Source of the DNA: Acidimicrobiia bacterium | Lineage (GTDB): Bacteria > Actinomycetota > Acidimicrobiia > Acidimicrobiales > Poriferisodalaceae | Assembly (NCBI GenBank): GCA_022828045.1 | Contig: JAJEIW010000180.1 | Span: 1-32,239 of the forward strand | Reading direction: 5' to 3' | DNA: 32,239 nt | Part shown: positions 23,158-31,430 of the stretch, one piece after another | Position numbering within the stretch: position 1 is the stretch's first letter | Layout: every line of letters begins with the position of its first letter | Notes under the pieces: generated by a model | Databases searched by the model: none | Seen by the model: the letters and a program-made list of their open reading frames with translations, nothing else | What the model was told of the DNA's origin: nothing | Translations under genes and position numbers: made by a program

Positions 23158-24753
23158 TCAGGCGGTGATCTTCATGATCTCGAAGAGTGTGCCGAGGTCG
23201 ACATGGGTCTCGATTGCGTCGGCAACCCGATCGAACTGCGTTTCGCGGCGGGCGGCAAACGAACCGGGATCCGGCGTGTAGGGACAGCCGCAATCCGCAG
23301 CCACGCGAGCCAAGCACGCGCGCCGGAAGTCATCGCTCTCGAAGATGCCGTGAAGCGTTGTGCCCATCGTTCGGCCGCTGCACCGGCCCTCGGGCTCGCC
23401 GTCCAGCCACAACCAGGGCTCCGCAGTGCTGCCGGCGGTGGGCTCAACCCGTCCGTGATGGATCTGGTAGCCCCACAGCGGCGCTCCGCACGCCTCGCCC
23501 CGGCGCTGGGCGAGCACCTTGTCGTCCTCGAAGACGGTCTCGACGTCGAGCAGGCCCAGACCGGGCACCGTCCCTTGCCGCGACTCGACGTCGTCGTGAA
23601 TGATCTGGCCGAGCATCTGGTAGCCGCCGCAGATGCCGAGCACGGATGCCCCGCCCTCGGCAGCCGCCGCCGTCACGGCATCAGCAAGGCCCCGGGCGCG
23701 CATCCACGACAGATCGTCCACGGTCGCCTTGGAGCCTCCCAGCACGATCAGGTCGGGCTGGCCCAGCTCGCGGACCGAGCGGACGAAGCGGACGCCGACA
23801 TCGGATTCGCCGAAGAGAGGGTCGAGATCGGTGAAGTTCGACAGGCGTGGGAAGGCGATGACGGCCACGTCGAGGTGAGCGTCGGCACGCGGCGGGGGCA
23901 TCAGCGCGAGCGCGACCGAATCCTCGGCGTCGATGTGCACGCCGTCGAGCATCGGGATCACGCCGAGCGTCGGCACTGCGCAATGTCGTTCCAAGTCGAT
24001 GAGCCCGTCGCCGAGCAGGGCCGGGTCGCCGCGGAATTTGTTGATGACGAAGCCGCGTACGAGGCGTCGGTGTGCGGGCGGGAGCAGCGCGACCGTCCCC
24101 GCCAGCGAGGCGAAGACACCGCCGAGATCAATGTCGCCGACCACGACGGCCGGCACGCCTGCTCGTTCGGCGATGCGCAGGTTGACGATGTCGCTGTCGG
24201 CAAGGTTGATCTCCGCAGGACTGCCCGCTCCCTCCAGCACGACCGCATCGAAGTCGCACCGCAGCTGACGCAGTGATTCCAGGACGAGCTCCAGCAACTC
24301 AGGCTTGTAGCGGTGATATTCCGCGGCGCTCATCGAGCCCACAGGCCTGCCCTCCACGACGACCTGGGCATCGGTGTCGCCGGTGGGCTTGAGCAGGACC
24401 GGGTTCATGCTCGCCGTGGCCTCGACGCCCGCAGCCTGCGCCTGCGCGTACTGGGCCCGGCCGATCTCGTGTCCGGACGCGGTGACCGCCGAGTTCAGCG
24501 CCATGTTCTGCGCCTTGAACGGTGCGACACGCAAGGCCCGCCGAGCCAGCAGCCGGCACAAGCCCGCCACGAGCGTCGACTTGCCTGCGTTAGACGCCGT
24601 GCCGCACACCATCAGACCAGGCGCCAGTGCGTCAGTGGCGTTGCCGGGCACCGCGGCAGCGTACAAACCGCTTGCGTGAGCCCCGTGCGTGAGATCAGCC
24701 TCGCGGAGCACCGCTCTGGGAACGCGGCTAGGCGAGGCATCACCACGGGACAT
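23158..24753 (-). CDS. cobQ: Cobyric acid synthase
   Basis: A 531-residue glutamine-dependent amidotransferase that amidates adenosylcobyrinic acid a,c-diamide at four side chains to give adenosylcobyric acid. The N-terminal synthetase domain shows the P-loop-like VCGTASNAGKST (49-60), PFKAQNMALNS, GRAQYAQAQAAG, MNPVLLKPT and EGAGSPAEINL. The C-terminal class I glutaminase domain has its nucleophile C375 in GICGGYQMLG and the late GTTLHGIFES containing the catalytic histidine. Start at ATG 24753 (MSRGDASP) leaves about 45 residues before the first family strand, a little long; later starts at 24672 or near LMVC are possible. It is divergent from the lipoprotein operon and convergent with cobO. 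It implies that the cell can also finish the corrin ring amidations itself. Confidence 0.95.
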   Translation of the reverse strand: MSRGDASPSRVPRAVLREADLTHGAHASGLYAAAVPGNATDALAPGLMVCGTASNAGKSTLVAGLCRLLARRALRVAPFKAQNMALNSAVTASGHEIGRAQYAQAQAAGVEATASMNPVLLKPTGDTDAQVVVEGRPVGSMSAAEYHRYKPELLELVLESLRQLRCDFDAVVLEGAGSPAEINLADSDIVNLRIAERAGVPAVVVGDIDLGGVFASLAGTVALLPPAHRRLVRGFVINKFRGDPALLGDGLIDLERHCAVPTLGVIPMLDGVHIDAEDSVALALMPPPRADAHLDVAVIAFPRLSNFTDLDPLFGESDVGVRFVRSVRELGQPDLIVLGGSKATVDDLSWMRARGLADAVTAAAAEGGASVLGICGGYQMLGQIIHDDVESRQGTVPGLGLLDVETVFEDDKVLAQRRGEACGAPLWGYQIHHGRVEPTAGSTAEPWLWLDGEPEGRCSGRTMGTTLHGIFESDDFRRACLARVAADCGCPYTPDPGSFAARRETQFDRVADAIETHVDLGTLFEIMKITA

Positions 24754-24851
24754 CTGCCAGCCAGGATTGGCATGCGGAGTTCTCAGATTCTTCTCATCTC
24801 AGCTTCGTACCGTGCGTGCACCCCGTTACGGCTATTCGGAGGCAAACCAGC

Positions 24852-25598
24852 GTGCTGAGATTCTTCCGCCCATCGCTGCTCGCAGTCGCGGCAGTCACGT
24901 CACTGGTGGCAATGGCTTGCTCAGAGGGCAACCAGAACGGCCTGCCGACGCTGCTGGACAGCACGTCGACCAGTGCCGCCGAAGCGCTCACGGCCGCAGG
25001 CTCGGACGGCCCGTCTGACGTGCCCGCATCGCCAAGCGCAGCCACGGCTCCCGCATCGACGGACACGGCGTCGACCGGTGCGGCACAGGATGGCGCCGAC
25101 GAAGCCCTCAGCGACGAGGATCGCCTGCTGGAGTTCGCAGCGTGCATGCGCGAGAACGGCGTGGAGTTCCCCGACCCGATCGTCGAGGCTGACGGCACGA
25201 TCAGCTTCGGTCTGCGACCTGGCGCGGGCGGTGCCTCGCAATCGGCCGAGAACCTGCAGCGCATCGGCCGCGATCCGGACCTGCCGACAGCGCGCGACGC
25301 ATGCGGGGGCCTGCTCGAGGGCCTCGCATTCGGCCGAGGCAGCCAGGGCTTTGCCGAAGCCCAGGCCGAGCGGGCGGACCGACTGCTCGAATTCGCCCAG
25401 TGCATGCGAGACAACGGCGTCGATGTCGGTGATCCGGACACGAGCGGATTCGGCCCCGGCGGAGGAGGCGGGGCAGCCCGCCCGTTCGGCGACTTGGACT
25501 TCGACGATCCCGATGTGAGCAACGCAATGGACATCTGCGCCGAACAGGTGTCAATCGCCCCGGGCCAGCGTGGCGGTCGGCCGCAAGCGGGACAATGA
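24852..25598 (+). CDS. Lipoprotein with duplicated CMR-NGV motif, partner of an ABC export operon
   Basis: A 248-residue secreted lipoprotein. Signal peptide LLAVAAVTSLVAMAC puts the likely lipidated cysteine at C23; position -3 is Ala, so the lipobox is imperfect. A low-complexity Ser/Thr/Ala linker (about 35-90) follows. Then comes a duplicated module: LLEFAACMRENGVEFPDP and LLEFAQCMRDNGVDVGDPD, each followed by a paired cysteine (ARDACGGL and MDICAEQ), which suggests two similar disulfide-bonded units. Start GTG 24852 has GGAGG 9 bp upstream (24838-24842); a GTG at 24816 lacks this. The TGA overlaps the next ATG (ATGA). I know no function; it is probably an extracytoplasmic accessory of the exporter encoded behind it. 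Confidence 0.8.
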   Translation: MLRFFRPSLLAVAAVTSLVAMACSEGNQNGLPTLLDSTSTSAAEALTAAGSDGPSDVPASPSAATAPASTDTASTGAAQDGADEALSDEDRLLEFAACMRENGVEFPDPIVEADGTISFGLRPGAGGASQSAENLQRIGRDPDLPTARDACGGLLEGLAFGRGSQGFAEAQAERADRLLEFAQCMRDNGVDVGDPDTSGFGPGGGGGAARPFGDLDFDDPDVSNAMDICAEQVSIAPGQRGGRPQAGQ

Positions 25599-27691
25599 GC
25601 ACGTCACGCACCGGCCGACGGACGAGAGTCACTGCCGTCTCCGCGGCACTCATCGTCGTCGCTGCGATCGTCATCGTCGTGCTCGTTCTCCTGCGCGATG
25701 ACCCAGACGACACCTCCCCCGACGCGGCCGAGTCGAGCCTCACCACGACGGTGATCGAACAGCGCGACCTCACCGAGTACCTCGAGATCGATGGAACGCT
25801 CGACTACGAAGGCACAGTCACACTCGCCGCGCGCAGCGAGGGATCGCTGATTCATCTTGCTGCCGAGGGCACCGTTGTGGGCCGGGGCGAATCCATCTAC
25901 CTGATCCTGGATCCCCCGACCGAGGCGGAGACCGCCACTGCGCTGGCCGAAGTCGCATCGGCGCAGGACTCGCTCATGGTTGCTGAAGACGACCTGAGCA
26001 GCGCCCGATCCGGGCCCTCGGACGCCGACATGGCCGCGGCACGAGCCGATGTTGCCACGGCCGTCGAGGCGCGGGACGAGCTGATCGCAGCGCCTACCGT
26101 GTCTGAGATCCGCACGGCTGAGGCCGCTGTGGCCGTCGCTGCGGAAGCACTCGAGCATCTCGACAACCCCACGGAGGCCGCACGCGCGCAGGCCCGTTCC
26201 GACCTCGCCGCCGCCCAAGATCAGCTTGCCCAACTGATTGCCGGCGCAACGCAAGCAGAAACTGACTCGGCGAAGGCCAACGTGGTAACGGCGCAAGAAG
26301 CGCTCGCAGAATTGCTCGCCGAGCCGTCGGAAGCCGAGATCGAATCGGCCGAAGCGGCGGTGGCGATCGCCTGGGAACGGCTCCGCGAAGAGCTGCAGTG
26401 CTGCAGCACCGACGCCGAGATTGACGAACTGCGCGCCGTGTTGCTGACCGCTGAGGAAGCTCTCGCCGCACTACTTGCAGGCCCGACCGAAGCCGAGGTC
26501 GACGAGGCAGAGGCCGATGTGCTCGCCGCGCAGGAAGCGCTCGACGATCTCACCGACGGCCCGTCGGACGCAGAGATCGAAGATGCCGAAGCAGATGTGC
26601 TTGCTGCGCAGGAAGCGCTCGACCTGCTCGACAATCCCACCGCGGCGGCGCGGACGCAAGCGCGGGCCGATCTCGCCGCCGCTTCCGAAGCGCTTGCGGA
26701 CCTGCGTGCCGGCCCCTCAGACGCAGAGATCGACGCCGCGAACGCAGCAGTCTTGGTTGCGGAAGAGGCCCTGGCCGACCTGTTGGCTCCCCCGTCGGAG
26801 ACCGAGCTCGCGACGCTCACGGCGGCAGTCCAGAGTGCTGAAGCAGGGCTCAACGCCGCTGAGGCCAACTGGGCTGATCTCAGCCAGAGTCAGCACTCGC
26901 TCATCGTCCTGTACGGCGACATGCCCGCATATCGCACCATGGAGCCGGGAACCTCCGGCGACGATGTCCGTCAGCTCCAGGAGAACCTCGTCGACCTCGG
27001 CTACCTCGACCGGGAGCAGCGGGTCGCCGAGGGCGTCTTCGACGAGGCCACGAGCGCGGCAGTGCGGCGTTGGCAGCAGGACGTCGGACACCGCTTCGAC
27101 GCGACAGTGAGCGCCGCCGATGTGCTGTTCGTCGATGGCCCTGTGCAGATCGGCCCTTGGTCGGCGGGCATCGAGGTGGGTCAGGACCTGCCCGCCGGTA
27201 CGACACTTGCGTCGCTGACGGTGATCGAGACGCCGACCGGCGGTGTCATGGCCACCACCCAGCGCGTCGCCGCCAACCTGCCCCTCGGCGACAGGGATCT
27301 CGTCAGCGAGGGGATCATCGTCAACGTGGAGTTGCCCGACGGCACCGATGTCGAGGGCACCGTCATCGCCATCAACCCGTCCCCGGTCGCTGACCCCGCG
27401 ACGGGCGAGAACGTCGTCGAGTTGACCATTCAGCTCCACAGCCCAGCCTCGGCAGTGTGGATCGGCGCTTCGGTGGTGGTGGAGGTCACCGAGACCCTCA
27501 TCGCAGACGCCCTAGTCGTGCCCGCAACCGCGCTGGTTGCCCTCGTCGAGGGCGGCAGCGCCGTGGAGGTTCTCGCCGACGACGGAAGCGCTCGCTTGAT
27601 CGGCGTCGAGACGGGGCTGTTCGTCGACGGCGACGTCGAAGTGCTCAGCCCGGAACTCGAAGGCGGCATGCGAGTGGTGGTTCCCCGTTGA
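25595..27691 (+). CDS. Membrane-fusion-type adaptor with peptidoglycan-binding domain and long repeat region
   Basis: A 698-residue single-pass envelope protein (membrane helix about 15-33). Residues 50-105 form the first half of a lipoyl/barrel-like HlyD/MacA region (YLEIDGTLDYEGTVTLAARSEG in parts, ending VVGRGESIYLILD). Residues 140-424 are eleven tandem ~26-residue helical repeats. Residues about 445-500 are a PG_binding_1 domain (MEPGTSGDDVRQLQENLVDLGYLD in parts; GVFDEATSAAVRRWQQ). The remainder is the second barrel half and membrane-proximal part (IEVGQDLPAGTTLASLTVI, ASVVVEV, ALVVPATALV). It would link a MacB-like transporter to the cell wall. ATG overlaps the lipoprotein stop, and its stop overlaps the TTG of the next gene. 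The odd C269-C270 pair interrupts the repeats. Confidence 0.85.
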   Translation: MSTSRTGRRTRVTAVSAALIVVAAIVIVVLVLLRDDPDDTSPDAAESSLTTTVIEQRDLTEYLEIDGTLDYEGTVTLAARSEGSLIHLAAEGTVVGRGESIYLILDPPTEAETATALAEVASAQDSLMVAEDDLSSARSGPSDADMAAARADVATAVEARDELIAAPTVSEIRTAEAAVAVAAEALEHLDNPTEAARAQARSDLAAAQDQLAQLIAGATQAETDSAKANVVTAQEALAELLAEPSEAEIESAEAAVAIAWERLREELQCCSTDAEIDELRAVLLTAEEALAALLAGPTEAEVDEAEADVLAAQEALDDLTDGPSDAEIEDAEADVLAAQEALDLLDNPTAAARTQARADLAAASEALADLRAGPSDAEIDAANAAVLVAEEALADLLAPPSETELATLTAAVQSAEAGLNAAEANWADLSQSQHSLIVLYGDMPAYRTMEPGTSGDDVRQLQENLVDLGYLDREQRVAEGVFDEATSAAVRRWQQDVGHRFDATVSAADVLFVDGPVQIGPWSAGIEVGQDLPAGTTLASLTVIETPTGGVMATTQRVAANLPLGDRDLVSEGIIVNVELPDGTDVEGTVIAINPSPVADPATGENVVELTIQLHSPASAVWIGASVVVEVTETLIADALVVPATALVALVEGGSAVEVLADDGSARLIGVETGLFVDGDVEVLSPELEGGMRVVVPR
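26012..26866 (+). repeat. Eleven tandem ~78-bp coding repeats
   Basis: Within the adaptor gene, units of 25-28 codons repeat eleven times (residues 140-424). Each begins with [GENPA]P[ST] or a close variant, then acidic AEI/AEV, then AEADVLAAQEALDxL-like heptads. Units starting at residues 296 and 322 are nearly identical, including ADVLAAQEALD. A twelfth, longer and more diverged copy lies at 107-139. The repeats explain the variable length of such adaptors and may extend a helical hairpin. Confidence 0.8.
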
Positions 27692-28407
27692 GCGATCGGC
27701 GGGCTGTGCCCGATCCTCAACCCCCGGCCATCGAGCTGCGTGGCGTCTCGAAGATCTACCCGGGATCGCCGCCCATCAAGGCACTGGACGACGTTTCGGT
27801 GCAGATCGGCCGGGGCCAGATGGTCGCTGTCGTCGGCCAGTCGGGCAGCGGCAAGTCGACGATGCTCAACGTGATGGGCACGCTCGATCAGCCCACCAGC
27901 GGTTCGGTGCTGATCGAGGGCACCGACACTTCGCTGCTGACGGACAATCAGCTATCGGCTATCCGTGGTCGGCGCGTCGGTTTCGTGTTCCAGCGCTTCT
28001 TCCTCCTGTCTGGGATAGCGGTGATCGACAACGTGGCGAACGGTCTGCTGTACACCGGCGCGACCCGGCCGCACCGGCGCGAGGCGGCTGAAGCTGTGCT
28101 CGAGCGAGTCGGACTCGGCGCACGCAAGTGGCATCGGCCAAACGAGCTGTCCGGCGGTGAGATGCAACGCGTCGCCATCGCCCGGGCGCTCGTCGGCGAG
28201 CCGGCGTTTGTCCTGGCCGACGAGCCCACCGGCAATCTCGACTCCGCCTCGTCGAATTCGATCATCGAGCTGCTGTTCTCGCTGCACGACGAAGGTCGGA
28301 CAATTGTTGTCATCACCCACAACGAAGCAATCGCCGCTGCGATGCCCCGACAGCTGCAGATTCTCGACGGGCGTCTTGTGCGCGACACAGGGACGATCCC
28401 GCAATGA
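27688..28407 (+). CDS. MacB/LolD-like ABC transporter ATP-binding protein
   Basis: A 239-residue ABC ATPase: IELRGVSKIYPGSPPIKALD, Walker A GQSGSGKST, the Q-loop VGFVFQRFFLL, signature LSGGEMQRVAIARAL, Walker B FVLADEPTGNLD and the switch VVITHNEAIAA. The E-P-T-G-N-L-D ending is typical of the MacB/LolD/FtsE-type group. A TTG at 27688 overlaps the adaptor stop (TTGA), matching the coupling style of the operon; GTG at 27706 is an alternative. The stop overlaps the permease ATG (ATGA). It powers the permease and adaptor around it. Confidence 0.93.
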   Translation: MSDRRAVPDPQPPAIELRGVSKIYPGSPPIKALDDVSVQIGRGQMVAVVGQSGSGKSTMLNVMGTLDQPTSGSVLIEGTDTSLLTDNQLSAIRGRRVGFVFQRFFLLSGIAVIDNVANGLLYTGATRPHRREAAEAVLERVGLGARKWHRPNELSGGEMQRVAIARALVGEPAFVLADEPTGNLDSASSNSIIELLFSLHDEGRTIVVITHNEAIAAAMPRQLQILDGRLVRDTGTIPQ

Positions 28408-29597
28408 ACCTGGCGCCGAGCCGCTTGCGTCCATCCGAGACAGCGCGGGTCGGTCTCGGATCGTTGGCAGCGCGCCGGCTCCGCTCGGCATTGTCGGCGC
28501 TGGGCATTGCCATCGGCATCGCATCGCTGGTGGCTGTCCTGGGCCTGTCGGACTCATCGAAGTCGGCGCTGCTCGACCAGATCGGCGCGCTCGGCACCAA
28601 TCTGCTCACCATCGAGGCAGGCTCGGGCTTCGGTGCGGGCGATGCGGCCCTGCCCGAGACCTCGGTTGCGACGGTCAGCCGCGTGCCCACAGTGGAGGCA
28701 ACGTCCGCCGTGTACGCAGTCGACGCGGGCGTGTACCGCAACGATCTCGTGCCCGAAGACCTCACCGGGGGCATCAGCGTGTACGGCACCGATCCGGGCC
28801 TCCTGGGCGCCCTCAACGGCGACATCGCCCTCGGCTCATTCCTGACGGAGGCCACCCGCGATCATCCGGTGGCGGTGGTCGGGGCGGTCGCCGCCGAACG
28901 CCTGGGAGTCCGCAACCTCGACCAGCCGGTGCGGCTGTACATCGGCGACCGCTGGGTCGAGGTGGCCGGAGTTCTCGAGCCCTTCGCACTCGCCGCCAAC
29001 CTCGATCGCGCTGTGCTGATCGGCGACCGGGCAGCCGAGCGCTACTACGACGCCGAGCTGGCTCCGGCCACGGTGTATGTACGCGTTGACGAGGACCACA
29101 TCGATGCGACCCGAGACGTGCTCGCCGCGACGGTCGACCCGGAGAATCCCGAGGAGGCGGAAATCAGCAGGCCGTCGGATCTGCTCGAAGCCAGATCAGC
29201 TGCGGAGAGCTCCTTCACCTCGCTGTTCTTGGGCTTAGGCGCGGTGGCGCTGTTGGTGGGCGGCATCGGCGTGGCAAACGTCATGGTGATCGGGGTCATT
29301 GAGCGTCGCGGGGAGATCGGCCTCCGGCGCGCCATCGGGGCGACGAGGGCGCACATCCGTCGGCAGTTCTTCACCGAGGCTCTGACGCTCGCGACCCTGG
29401 GCGGCACAGCAGGTGTGCTCTTGGGGGTTGCGGTGACCTACGGGTACTCGCTCGCCCAAGGATGGCGCGTGATCATTCCACCAGTTGCCTTGATCGGCGG
29501 GTTCGCTGCGGCGGTCGCCATCGGCGTGATCGCCGGCTTGTACCCGGCGATCAGAGCTGCGCGGGTGTCTCCCACCGAGGCGCTCCGCTCGGCCTGA
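28404..29597 (+). CDS. MacB-like ABC transporter permease (FtsX domain)
   Basis: A 397-residue permease with the MacB layout: an N-terminal helix (LRSALSALGIAIGIASLVAVLGL in parts) followed by a periplasmic MacB_PCD-type domain (about 50-265), then three C-terminal helices forming the FtsX domain (LGLGAVALLVGGIGVANVMVIG in parts, LGGTAGVLLGVAVTYGYSLA and LIGGFAAAVAIGVIAGLYPA). The family motif ERRGEIGLRRAIGATRAHI and the ending PAIRAARVSPTEALR are present. Last of four coupled genes. The substrate is unknown; MacB relatives move peptides, lipoproteins, antibiotics or siderophores. The location amid B12 genes does not by itself prove a link. Confidence 0.92.
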   Translation: MNLAPSRLRPSETARVGLGSLAARRLRSALSALGIAIGIASLVAVLGLSDSSKSALLDQIGALGTNLLTIEAGSGFGAGDAALPETSVATVSRVPTVEATSAVYAVDAGVYRNDLVPEDLTGGISVYGTDPGLLGALNGDIALGSFLTEATRDHPVAVVGAVAAERLGVRNLDQPVRLYIGDRWVEVAGVLEPFALAANLDRAVLIGDRAAERYYDAELAPATVYVRVDEDHIDATRDVLAATVDPENPEEAEISRPSDLLEARSAAESSFTSLFLGLGAVALLVGGIGVANVMVIGVIERRGEIGLRRAIGATRAHIRRQFFTEALTLATLGGTAGVLLGVAVTYGYSLAQGWRVIIPPVALIGGFAAAVAIGVIAGLYPAIRAARVSPTEALRSA

Positions 29598-29659
29598 GGA
29601 GCACCGAAGCGCCGCTGCGCCCTGTCGTGGGACCCGCGGAGCGACTGACTGCCCACCGG

Positions 29660-29665
29660 TACGAT
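29660..29665 (+). promoter_or_regulatory. Putative -10 element before the cbiZ leader ORF
   Basis: TACGAT ends 8 bp before a GTG at 29674, the same hexamer and nearly the same spacing as before the Panacea gene. It lies in the 76-bp gap after the permease and would start a leaderless transcript for the cbiZ-cobD genes. Confidence 0.4.
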
Positions 29666-29673
29666 TCGCGCCC

Positions 29674-29778
29674 GTGGACGCAGCATCCCAGCGGCTGTCC
29701 CAGGCTCTCTCAGAATCGCGGGCCCCCGACTCGGCAGCCCGGGTGCTCGGTGGTCTGAGCGACGGTTCCGACTCTTGA
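29674..29778 (+). CDS. Possible 34-codon leaderless ORF coupled to cbiZ
   Basis: GTG at 29674 opens a frame for a 34-residue peptide (MDAASQRLSQALSESRAP at the start, GGLSDGSDS at the end) whose TGA (29776-29778) overlaps the TTG of cbiZ as TTGA. A TACGAT -10-like element stands 8 bp upstream. The frame differs from cbiZ, so it is not a simple extension unless a frameshift is present. It could be a leader peptide that brings ribosomes to a weak TTG start. No similarity is recognised. Confidence 0.4.
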   Translation: MDAASQRLSQALSESRAPDSAARVLGGLSDGSDS

Positions 29779-30455
29779 GCATCCGGGTCCAGCCTTCCCG
29801 AGTCGCCGCCTCAGCAGGGCATCGGGGCGTGCTCGTATGGCAGTGGACGGCACCCGTGCTTGCCTTGTCGTCGGCACCGGTCGGCAGCGGTTTCGGCCCA
29901 GTGGACTGGGCGCTCAACATCGGTGTGGGTTCGGACTACGGCCGCACCGACTTGACCGAGCACGCCGCCGAGATCACGGCGGATCTGGGCCTGAGCGGTA
30001 CCGGGGCGGCGATGTTCACCGCGGTCGACCTGGACCGGCTGGTCAGCGAGGACGGCGACGGCGTGTCCGTCGACGCCACGGTGGGAATCAGCCATCCGAC
30101 TTGGGCTGTCGATCCCACTGCGACGGAAACTGCGCAGGGCAGCCCGGGCACGATCAATCTGGTCGTGCAGGTACCGGTGGCGTTGGAACCTGGGGCTGCG
30201 GTCAACGCTGTGATCACCGCCACCGAGGCCAAGGCGCAGGCTCTGGCAGACCGGGGCGTGCCGGGAACGGGGACAGCTACCGACGCCGTGGTCGTGGTAT
30301 GGCCCGAAGAGGGCGTTGCCGAGCGGTTCGCCGGACCCCGCTCACAGTGGGGCTCGCGCATCGCTCGGGCGGTGCACCAGGCAATCTGGGCCGGGACCCG
30401 GGAATGGAGCATGTCGCCGCCGACAACCGGCTCGACACCGGGGGTCGTGTCCTGA
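29775..30455 (+). CDS. cbiZ: Adenosylcobinamide amidohydrolase
   Basis: A 226-residue enzyme that removes the aminopropanol arm from adenosylcobinamide or pseudo-B12 to give adenosylcobyric acid, letting the cell remodel foreign corrinoids. Family motifs: LALSSAPVGSGFG with DWALNIGVGSDYGRTD, then TGAAMFTAVDLD, then GTINLVVQVPVAL and the highly typical ATEAKAQALADRGVPGTGTATDAVVVVWP (in parts: ATEAKAQALADRGV, GTGTATDAVVVV), with GPRSQWGSRIARAVHQAI at the end. The TTG start at 29775 overlaps a small upstream ORF. The 3' end overlaps cobD by 52 bp. Together with BtuFCD and CobO it indicates active corrinoid salvage. Confidence 0.88.
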   Translation: MSIRVQPSRVAASAGHRGVLVWQWTAPVLALSSAPVGSGFGPVDWALNIGVGSDYGRTDLTEHAAEITADLGLSGTGAAMFTAVDLDRLVSEDGDGVSVDATVGISHPTWAVDPTATETAQGSPGTINLVVQVPVALEPGAAVNAVITATEAKAQALADRGVPGTGTATDAVVVVWPEEGVAERFAGPRSQWGSRIARAVHQAIWAGTREWSMSPPTTGSTPGVVS

Positions 30456-31375
30456 GCAGGCTGGGACCGCGCTGCCTGGCGGTCGCGGCGGGGTTGGTGC
30501 TGGACCGCCTTGTCGGCGAGCCGCCTGCGGCCGTGCATCCGGTGGCAGCCTTCGGCCGCACGATGGAACGCATCGAGCAAAGGCTGTGGGCCGACCGCCG
30601 ATCGAACGGTGCCATCTACGCGGCGACTGGCGTAGCTCTGGGCGCGGCGGCAGGTGCGGCAGCCGGGTCGACGGCGGTTGCCGTGTGGTCGGTGATCGCG
30701 GGTCGGGAGCTGCGTCGAGTGGCTTCCCAGGTCGGCGAATTGATCGCGGCGGGAGACTTGGCCACGGCGCGTGCGGAGCTGCCTGCGCTGGTAGGCCGTG
30801 ACCCATCTGGGTTGGATGCCTCGCAGATCGCGGCCGCGGTGATCGAGTCGGTAGCCGAAAACAGCGTCGACGCGGTGATTGCTCCAGCATTCTGGGCCGT
30901 CGTGGCCGGTGCCCCCGGCGCGGCTGCCTACCGAGCCATCAACACGATGGACGCGATGGTCGGAAGGCGCAACGAGAGGTACGCAAACTTCGGCTGGGCT
31001 GCCGCCCGCCTCGATGACGTTGCGAACTACGTTCCCGCCCGGATCTTCGCCGGACTCTTGGCCGCGCTGCACCTCCGACGAGCGCGCAAGCTCCTTGCCA
31101 CCGTGCGCCGCGACGCACCGGCACATCCTTCGCCCAATGCGGGGGTGGCCGAAGCGGCGATGGCCGCCGCTATCAGCCGCCAGCTCGGAGGACCTCTGCG
31201 TTACGGAACTGTCGAGGAGAACCGTCCAGTGTTGGGCGACGGCCCCCGACCCGATCCCCCCGACGTGCCAGCCGCAGTCCGACTCGCCGACCGGGTGGAG
31301 TGTCTCGGCATCGCGCTGCTGTGCCTGGTCGGATTGTCCAGCATCGTTTCGGAGCGCCGCCGAAGAACGGCGTGA
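30404..31375 (+). CDS. cobD: Adenosylcobinamide-phosphate synthase (CobD/CbiB)
   Basis: A 323-residue membrane protein that attaches (R)-1-amino-2-propanol or its phosphate to adenosylcobyric acid. Recognised by LVLDRLVGEPPAAVHPVAAFG with GRTMERIEQRLW, the SQIAAAVIESVAENSVDAV segment (in parts: VIESVAENSVD), then APAFWAVVAGAPGAAAYRAINTMDAMVG (INTMDAMVG) and FGWAAARLDDVANYVPARI, and later PSPNAGVAEAAMAAA. Hydrophobic helices occur near residues 20-35, 75-95, 160-180 and at the C-terminus. ATG 30404 overlaps the end of cbiZ by 52 bp; no closer ATG or GTG exists in frame before the first family segment. It re-closes the route that CbiZ opens. Confidence 0.92.
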   Translation: MEHVAADNRLDTGGRVLSRLGPRCLAVAAGLVLDRLVGEPPAAVHPVAAFGRTMERIEQRLWADRRSNGAIYAATGVALGAAAGAAAGSTAVAVWSVIAGRELRRVASQVGELIAAGDLATARAELPALVGRDPSGLDASQIAAAVIESVAENSVDAVIAPAFWAVVAGAPGAAAYRAINTMDAMVGRRNERYANFGWAAARLDDVANYVPARIFAGLLAALHLRRARKLLATVRRDAPAHPSPNAGVAEAAMAAAISRQLGGPLRYGTVEENRPVLGDGPRPDPPDVPAAVRLADRVECLGIALLCLVGLSSIVSERRRRTA

Positions 31376-31430
31376 GCCAGGCGGGCGCGGGTCGCTCTGC
31401 CCAGGGCTCCGTCTCTTAGCCTCTGACGCC

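Noticed and set aside
27457-27687. Open frame in front of the MacB-like ATPase
   Set aside because: Gly/Arg-rich shadow of the adaptor 3' end.
25595-27691. Tandem coding repeats read as a CRISPR-like array
   Set aside because: Units are diverged, in frame and code for a helical protein; no conserved repeat with unique spacers.
29837-30403. Open frame upstream of cobD inside cbiZ
   Set aside because: Arg/Gly-rich translation typical of an off-frame shadow; cbiZ is the real gene there.
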